A stretch of 64,000 nucleotides of DNA from Climacium dendroides (lineage: Eukaryota > Streptophyta > Bryopsida > Hypnales > Climaciaceae). This document shows positions 63,292 through 64,000 of the stretch, one piece after another (position 1 is the first letter of the stretch; each line of letters opens with the position of its first letter). A program made the position numbers and the translations under genes. The notes beneath the pieces were generated by a model. The model made no database searches, had not been told where the DNA came from, and saw only the letters and a program-made list of their open reading frames with translations. The stretch lies in assembly GCA_950106755.1 (NCBI GenBank), contig OX467083.1, positions 16,611,029 to 16,675,028 of the forward strand, read 5' to 3'.

Positions 63292-63369
63292 TTAAGAGTT
63301 GAACCCCTATTTCAATGCAAGCTTCAACGACTTGAGCAGTGATACAACACGGAGATTGAGTACTGCATG

Positions 63370-63645
63370 TAAGGTGGGTACACCCAAAACCACCACTTTT
63401 TGCTACTGAGCCTTGTTACTATTATGAAGATGGCTAAATTTTTCATATGTTCATGTTGGCAAGTGAAAGGAGGTTCCAACGCACCAGAGAACACCTCATT
63501 TGGATATTGTATGCAAAAGTTATTAAGGAACAAAGTTTGGTTATGAAAGTGCTCTATCCAAATAGGTACATAACTGATTTTGGAAATGTACATAGGCTGT
63601 AGATGGCGCTTTAAGGTCAGGGGCCATTTTGGGGTGCCTACCTTA
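63370..63645. mobile_element. MITE with TAAGGTGGGTACACC ends, uninterrupted copy
   Basis: TAAGGTGGGTACACCCAAAA opposes TTTTGGGGTGCCTACCTTA. It matches the outer element at 24843-25690 and carries a single TTAA (63611-63614) at the point where that copy is interrupted. Confidence 0.85.
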
Positions 63646-63705
63646 GTATTAATGGAATTCTGCTCTCTGCAACTCAGTCTATTCCCTGCCAATATGGGCA
63701 TTATG

Positions 63706-63945
63706 GGGAGAGTGAGTCAAAGCCGGCCAGGAATCGAACCGGACGTGTTGTCAGAAACTTTTGATGATCGAGCTGCTTCCAAAGACCTGCTCGTGCTCGT
63801 GCAGCAGAAGATATTCGTTGTCGCAAGTGAAAAGATGGCGGCAGAAATCAATCTCACGAATCCAGAGCAAGCAGTTATCATATTTGCTTTCGTGAGGAAG
63901 TGGATCGTAGCTGCTTGCGAAACGTCCATGCTTCGGTATCGATGA
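63706..63945 (+). CDS. Possible coding stretch at the window edge, unrecognised
   Basis: An open plus-strand frame of about 80 codons ends at TGA 63943-63945. Its composition is protein-like (AASKDLLVLVQQKIFVVASE, then NPEQAVIIFAFVRKW) and GC is higher than in the flanking MITE. A minus-strand frame also spans it. I recognise no domain. It could be the last exon of a gene or a retained fragment beside a MITE. Start and splice sites are not defined. Confidence 0.25.
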   Translation, partial: GRVSQSRPGIEPDVLSETFDDRAASKDLLVLVQQKIFVVASEKMAAEINLTNPEQAVIIFAFVRKWIVAACETSMLRYR

Positions 63946-64000
63946 AGTGGACCCGATTGCAACTCCACTACTTTATTGAGTCACTGTCCACGTCCCTGAC

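Noticed and set aside
63720..63745. Minus-strand GGTTCGATTCC, a tRNA B-box-like sequence
   Set aside because: No A box, no 7-bp acceptor stem and a mismatched T stem in the preceding 60-80 bases, so no tRNA or tRNA-derived SINE is supported.

Overview
This looks like nuclear DNA of a streptophyte: a land plant, possibly a non-flowering one, or a close algal relative. The basis is an intron-rich gene pair encoding plant-type, ATP-dependent phosphoenolpyruvate carboxykinase (PEPCK), set in a very AT-rich intergenic background full of short non-autonomous DNA transposons. I cannot name the species. I see no rRNA, tRNA, organellar or bacterial gene, no CRISPR array and no autonomous transposon with an intact ORF.

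Layout. (1) Bases 1-4.7 kb hold a PEPCK gene on the minus strand. Its last exons lie outside the window. Ten coding exons are visible, preceded by a leader intron, a leader exon and a TATA-type promoter. (2) Bases 4.7-50.4 kb are a 46 kb AT-rich spacer with no gene I can support. It contains several families of MITE-like elements, some nested, together with microsatellites, minisatellites and isolated GC-rich islands (12.5-14.3, 22.3-22.9, 35.0-36.25, 40.85-45.07 and 49.0-49.36 kb). (3) Bases 50.4-55.9 kb hold a second, complete PEPCK gene on the plus strand: promoter, leader, 12 coding exons, 665 codons and an AATAAA signal. (4) Bases 56-64 kb are AT-rich again, with a cluster of palindromic MITEs (60.2-62.2 kb), two further MITEs and a possible coding stretch at the right edge.

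The two PEPCK genes are divergent, so their promoters face each other across the spacer, and both appear functional. Both keep the P-loop, the kinase-2 motif and the metal ligands known from E. coli PEPCK. Their similarity is a mosaic. Promoters share short footprints at the same spacing and the leaders are clearly alike. The leader introns and intron 1 are mostly unrelated, and coding exon 1 is moderately diverged. From the start of exon 2 onward even the introns are almost identical. This is the pattern expected from gene conversion between inverted copies, and it leaves two isozymes that differ almost only in the N-terminal regulatory extension.

The second theme is a family of elements flanked by TTAA, with inner ends like CCCCTAAAG. 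A filled site and a paralogous empty site in this window show the TTAA target directly, a piggyBac-like signature that is unusual for plant MITEs.
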